From positions 1 through 8,497 of the forward strand of contig JAUYES010000288.1 of NCBI GenBank assembly GCA_030691225.1: 8,497 nt of DNA. Reading direction: 5' to 3'. The notes beneath the pieces are model-generated. The model saw only the letters and a program-made list of their open reading frames with translations. It was not told where the DNA came from and ran no database searches. Both the position numbers and the translations under genes were made by a program. Below are positions 5,651 through 8,497 of this stretch, in pieces. Numbering within the stretch: the first letter of the stretch is position 1; the number at the start of each line of letters is the position of its first letter. Source of the DNA: Holophaga sp. (GTDB lineage Bacteria; Acidobacteriota; Holophagae; Holophagales; Holophagaceae).

Positions 5651-6523
5651 ATGGACGCATGCTTCATAGCTAATGACCATCTTCGGGCGGAGTTTGTAGC
5701 CAAGGGCGGCGAGTTGCGTCGGCTGCAGGTATTGCAGGGGCCCAACTTGCTCTGGGATGGAGATCCGGAGGTTTGGGGGCGGGTATCGCCGGTGTTGTTT
5801 CCCATCGTGGGCAAATTGAAGGACGGGGTTCTGCGCCATCAGGGGCAAAACTATCCAATGGGGCAGCATGGTTTTGCGCGGGATTTGGATTTCAGGTTGG
5901 TTCGGCTGAGTCGAGAAAGCTGCACCTGGGCACTGAAAGATGACGAGATCACACGTAAACAATTTCCTTTTCCCTTTGAATTACGCATCACCTACACCGT
6001 TACCGAATTCACCTTCAGTGCCGAGTATGAGATTCGAAATCCTGGTCAGGAGCCGCTTCCCGTGAGCCTGGGGGCTCATCCCGCCTTTCGTTGGCCGCTG
6101 CCGGGTGGACATCGGGAATCTCACCGGATCGAGTTTGATCATCCAGAGGTGGCGCCCATCTCAAGGCTTCAAGATGGCCTTTTGGACCTTCATCCCTATG
6201 CCAACCCAACCGATGGCAGCATTTTGAAGCTTCGAGATGACCTTTTCAGGCAGGATGCCCTGATTTTTGATCAGGTCCGTAGCCGCTCGCTACGCTACAC
6301 GGCGCCCGGGAGTCTGGGGCTTGAAATGCACTGGCAGGGGTTCCGTCAACTGGGTTTGTGGAGCATACCCGGTGCGGATTTTCTTTGCATCGAGCCCTGG
6401 GCGGGCACGGCCAGTCCCGTTGGATTCGATGGAGAGTTCAGTGCTAAGCCGGGGGTCATGATCCTCGAACCCAGCGCCAGTCGAGGCTTTCGATGGAGCG
6501 TCAAGGTGCTTCCGCGAAAATGA
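5651..6523 (+). CDS. Aldose 1-epimerase family protein (LacX/YeaD-like)
   Basis: Predicted sugar mutarotase interconverting the alpha and beta anomers of an aldose or sugar phosphate in the cytoplasm; the substrate cannot be told from sequence. The 290-residue length suits the LacX/YeaD branch, which is shorter than GalM. Visible features are the N-terminal [37 protein letters not shown] (33-52), QHGFARD with H73, [12 protein letters not shown] with H143 (the expected catalytic histidine pair), and [12 protein letters not shown] with E248 as the likely general base. The frame opens earlier at TTG 5621, but ATG 5651 fits the family N-terminus; neither has a clear Shine-Dalgarno. The stop is 55 bases before ychF, so the two may be cotranscribed although functionally unrelated. 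Confident at family level only. Confidence 0.92.
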   Translation: MDACFIANDHLRAEFVAKGGELRRLQVLQGPNLLWDGDPEVWGRVSPVLFPIVGKLKDGVLRHQGQNYPMGQHGFARDLDFRLVRLSRESCTWALKDDEITRKQFPFPFELRITYTVTEFTFSAEYEIRNPGQEPLPVSLGAHPAFRWPLPGGHRESHRIEFDHPEVAPISRLQDGLLDLHPYANPTDGSILKLRDDLFRQDALIFDQVRSRSLRYTAPGSLGLEMHWQGFRQLGLWSIPGADFLCIEPWAGTASPVGFDGEFSAKPGVMILEPSASRGFRWSVKVLPRK

Positions 6524-6578
6524 TCCTTTCTCCAAGTCGGGTCCTCTGGGAAACTGGAAGATTGGTCTGGAGGATGGA

Positions 6579-7679
6579 ATGGCAATTCAATGCGGCATCG
6601 TGGGGCTACCCAACGTAGGTAAGTCCACATTATTCAACGCGCTCACCCGGGCTGGGGCCGCTAGCGCCAACTATCCCTTTTGCACCATCGAGCCCAACAC
6701 TGGGGTGGTGGATGTTCCCGATGAACGTTTAGGGAAACTTGCAGAGATTGTGAAGCCCATCCGAACCCTGCCTGCGGCTCAGGAATTTGTCGATATCGCC
6801 GGTTTGGTCCGAGGTGCCAGTAAGGGCGAGGGGCTGGGCAATGCCTTTCTGGCAAATATTCGCGAAACGGATGCCATTGTCCAGGTGGTTCGCTGCTTTG
6901 AAGATGGCGATATCACCCATGTCGAAGGCCACGTTGAACCCGCACGGGACCTGATGATCATCGATACGGAATTGATCCTCAAGGATATGGAAGCTATCGA
7001 GAAGGCGTTGGATCGCCATTCCAAGATTGCCAAGGGTGGCAATAAAGAATCCCAAGCCCTGGTGATTGTGCTCGAAAAAATCAACGCAGTGCTCAATGAA
7101 GGCCGATGGGCACGATCAGCGGATTTGTATAAAGAAGAAATCGCGCTGGTCAAACCTTTCTGTCTCTTGACGCTTAAGCCCATGCTGCTCGTCGGCAACA
7201 TCAGCGAGACGGATATCGCCAATCCCAGCGCCAATCCCCATTACGTCAGCCTAGAAGCCGCGGGTGCCGAGCGCGGTTGCCCGGTGATACCGATTTGTTC
7301 GAAGCTTGAGGCTGAAATTCAGGAACTCTCCGAGGAGGAACGCCCCATGTTCCTGCAGGAAGCGGGTCTTGTGGAACCAGGACTCAATGTTTTGATTCGG
7401 GCCTCCTTCCGGTTATTGGGGTTGCAGACCTACTTCACAGCAGGCGTTAAAGAGGTGCGAGCCTGGACCATCCCGATCGGTGCCACGGCACCCCAATCTG
7501 CGGCCGTCATTCACACCGACTTTGAAAAGGGTTTTATCCGTGCCCAAGTCATCGCCTACGAAGATTTTGTGCGGCTCGGTGGGGAACAGGCCGCCAAGGA
7601 AGCGGGCCGGATGCGTTCCGAAGGCAAGGAATACGTGGTTCAGGATGGCGACGTCATGCATTTTCTCTTCAATGTTTGA
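6579..7679 (+). CDS. ychF: Ribosome-associated ATPase/GTPase YchF (Obg family)
   Basis: Universally conserved P-loop NTPase of the OBG group that binds ribosomes and, in characterised members such as human OLA1 and E. coli YchF, prefers ATP to GTP. The 366-residue product is full length. The P-loop is GLPNVGKST (9-17); switch and Walker B regions are [10 protein letters not shown] (35-44) and [17 protein letters not shown] (72-88). The usual NKxD specificity motif is replaced by NISE (207-210), the substitution linked to the altered nucleotide preference of this family. A helical insert (about 125-200) and a C-terminal TGS domain (about 282-364, [13 protein letters not shown] to [10 protein letters not shown]) complete the fold. 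GGAGG with a 5-base spacer fixes the start. The gene follows the epimerase after 55 bases with no visible terminator between. Identification is secure. Confidence 0.97.
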   Translation: MAIQCGIVGLPNVGKSTLFNALTRAGAASANYPFCTIEPNTGVVDVPDERLGKLAEIVKPIRTLPAAQEFVDIAGLVRGASKGEGLGNAFLANIRETDAIVQVVRCFEDGDITHVEGHVEPARDLMIIDTELILKDMEAIEKALDRHSKIAKGGNKESQALVIVLEKINAVLNEGRWARSADLYKEEIALVKPFCLLTLKPMLLVGNISETDIANPSANPHYVSLEAAGAERGCPVIPICSKLEAEIQELSEEERPMFLQEAGLVEPGLNVLIRASFRLLGLQTYFTAGVKEVRAWTIPIGATAPQSAAVIHTDFEKGFIRAQVIAYEDFVRLGGEQAAKEAGRMRSEGKEYVVQDGDVMHFLFNV

Positions 7680-7681
7680 GA

Positions 7682-7708
7682 TTGAACTGGCGCAAGGTTA
7701 ATTAGACT
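7682..7708 (+). promoter_or_regulatory. Possible promoter for the PilZ gene
   Basis: TTGAAC (7682-7687) and TAGACT (7703-7708) are separated by 15 bases just after the ychF stop. TTGAAC is the best -35-like sequence paired with any -10 candidate in this window, although the spacer is short. Transcription would start near 7715, giving a leader of about 35 bases with AGGGGGA as ribosome binding site. A small GGCT/AGCC hairpin (7709-7721) follows the -10. Confidence 0.35.
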
Positions 7709-7749
7709 GGCTTCATCAGCCGAAGGGCTTACAGGGGGAACTTCGACGG

Positions 7750-8497
7750 ATGAACCGGACTCGAAATGAAAAATCGGCAGGGAAAGACAATCCCCTCGAA
7801 GACCCGGCCTTCATACAAGCCGCCATGCATTGGCTCTTCGAGTCTGAATCGGAATTTCCGATCAAGGTCGAGGGTGCCAGCACGCTTCCTTATTCTTCGG
7901 TCATCAAGGAATTTGGAGGCGGAAAGGGGCCGATGCTGCTCAAGCTCTTTCGGCCCCTTCCGCATGAATTACTGACGGGGGCTGTTTTTCATACAATTTT
8001 CCCCTTCGAGGATCGACGCTACGAGGCCCTGATCACCTTTCTGGGGCGCGAGGGCTACCTGCAATACCGTTTCAGCATGCCCCAGAGCTTGTCTTTGGCG
8101 GATCGGCGCAGTTCCAAACGGTTTCCCTTTCGGCCACGGGAAAGTGCCTACGTTACCGCCCAGGACGGTCGCATTCCGGCGCTAGGTGTAGCTGGGCCCT
8201 TGGTCAATATCGGATTGGGTGGTTTTGCCATGCGGTTGGACCGAGTCCTTAAGCTCGATGACGGGATGAGGATTCCCGTTAATACGGCTTTGTTCGACCG
8301 AGACAAAGGCTTTCCTCGTGTGCGTATCCAGGATCTTCCTCGGCTGCCAATTTTAGAGTGGCGGGGAATCGTCACCCACGCCACGGCCCGTGGCGATGAA
8401 GTGATTCTGGGTTTTGGCTTCGGCGAACTGGGTGAGAGCGAGGCCAGGGCCCTGGGAGATTGTCTGACTTTTCGCGAAAAATCCTTGCGCGGGGGGG
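7750..8497 (+). CDS. PilZ-domain protein, predicted c-di-GMP receptor (runs off right edge)
   Basis: Cytoplasmic protein of at least 249 residues, still open at the window edge. An N-terminal segment (about 18-115; FRPLPHELLTGAVFHTIFPF at 67-86 and YEALITFLGREGYLQYRFSM) resembles the beta-barrel flanking domain found before PilZ in YcgR-like proteins. The PilZ domain starts with DRRSSKRFPFRPR (118-130), giving the RxxxR motif as R120/R124, and continues to VNIGLGGFAMRL (152-163), which fills the (D/N)xSxxG position with N153 and G158 but has glycine instead of the usual serine at 155. Later segments (LPRLPILEWRGIVTH, VILGFGFGELGESE) complete the barrel. ATG 7750 is chosen because AGGGGGA lies 10 bases upstream and no earlier in-frame start is better. 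Binding to c-di-GMP is inferred from the arginine motif; the output process (motility, pili, secretion) is unknown. Together with the HD-GYP gene it indicates c-di-GMP signalling. Confidence 0.85.
   Translation, partial: MNRTRNEKSAGKDNPLEDPAFIQAAMHWLFESESEFPIKVEGASTLPYSSVIKEFGGGKGPMLLKLFRPLPHELLTGAVFHTIFPFEDRRYEALITFLGREGYLQYRFSMPQSLSLADRRSSKRFPFRPRESAYVTAQDGRIPALGVAGPLVNIGLGGFAMRLDRVLKLDDGMRIPVNTALFDRDKGFPRVRIQDLPRLPILEWRGIVTHATARGDEVILGFGFGELGESEARALGDCLTFREKSLRGG

Noticed and set aside
5418..5669. 83-codon plus-strand frame in the clpP-epimerase gap
   Set aside because: It is read across the stem-loops, with a biased W/G/R composition, no ribosome binding site and an overlap with the epimerase start; not convincing as a gene.
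5402..5962. 186-codon minus-strand frame covering the clpP-epimerase gap
   Set aside because: Most of it is opposite the epimerase gene, the product has no motif, and the gap part is explained better by stem-loops.
7709..7725. Small hairpin after ychF considered as a terminator
   Set aside because: The stem is only 4 bp (GGCT/AGCC) and no T-run follows, so it does not look like an intrinsic terminator.
1..8497. CRISPR array, transposase, integrase or tRNA
   Set aside because: I saw no regularly spaced repeats, no transposase or integrase motifs and no cloverleaf-like sequence on reading both strands; the only longer nucleotide repeat is that shared by the two receiver domains.

Overview
The window is an 8.5 kb stretch of ordinary, densely packed bacterial chromosome. 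I see no mobile elements, CRISPR arrays, tRNAs or rRNAs. The gene set (hisS, clpP, ychF, nagZ, a cell-wall amidase, an HD-GYP response regulator and a PilZ protein) fits a Gram-negative-type bacterium that uses cyclic di-GMP. From memory, the PilZ and HD-GYP proteins most resemble those of Holophaga/Geothrix-type Acidobacteriota. That placement is an impression, not a computed result; a deltaproteobacterial source is the main alternative.

Layout from left to right. (1) Positions 1-592, minus strand: the N-terminal 197 residues of histidyl-tRNA synthetase, running off the left edge. (2) Divergent from it, and probably overlapping at the 5' end, a secreted zinc N-acetylmuramoyl-L-alanine amidase (about 570-1379). 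(3) A tight plus-strand cluster: a REC/HD-GYP response regulator (1438-2856), a paralogous REC/coiled-coil/GAF-like regulator starting 1 base later (2858-3760), and a NagZ-type glycoside hydrolase starting 5 bases after that (3766-4782). (4) clpP (4822-5418) behind a strong Shine-Dalgarno, followed by a 232-base gap rich in stem-loops that ends in a terminator-like hairpin. (5) A LacX/YeaD-type aldose 1-epimerase (5651-6523) and the ribosome-associated ATPase/GTPase ychF (6579-7679). (6) A PilZ-domain protein (7750 to the right edge, incomplete).

Two themes connect the genes. Amidase and NagZ both act on peptidoglycan: the amidase cuts stem peptides from the sacculus outside the membrane, and NagZ removes GlcNAc from recycled fragments in the cytoplasm. 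The HD-GYP protein (predicted c-di-GMP hydrolase) and the PilZ protein (predicted c-di-GMP receptor) are the output and sensing ends of second-messenger signalling. nagZ sits in the likely transcription unit of the two response regulators. No sensor kinase lies in the window.

The least routine observations are the roughly 105-residue insertion inside the HD-GYP catalytic core, the run of stem-loops after clpP, the hisS/amidase divergent overlap carrying a perfect inverted repeat, and a recurring GCTAnnnT -10-like motif that in two cases lies only 7 bases before the start codon. I do not see convincing evidence for an undescribed multi-gene system.
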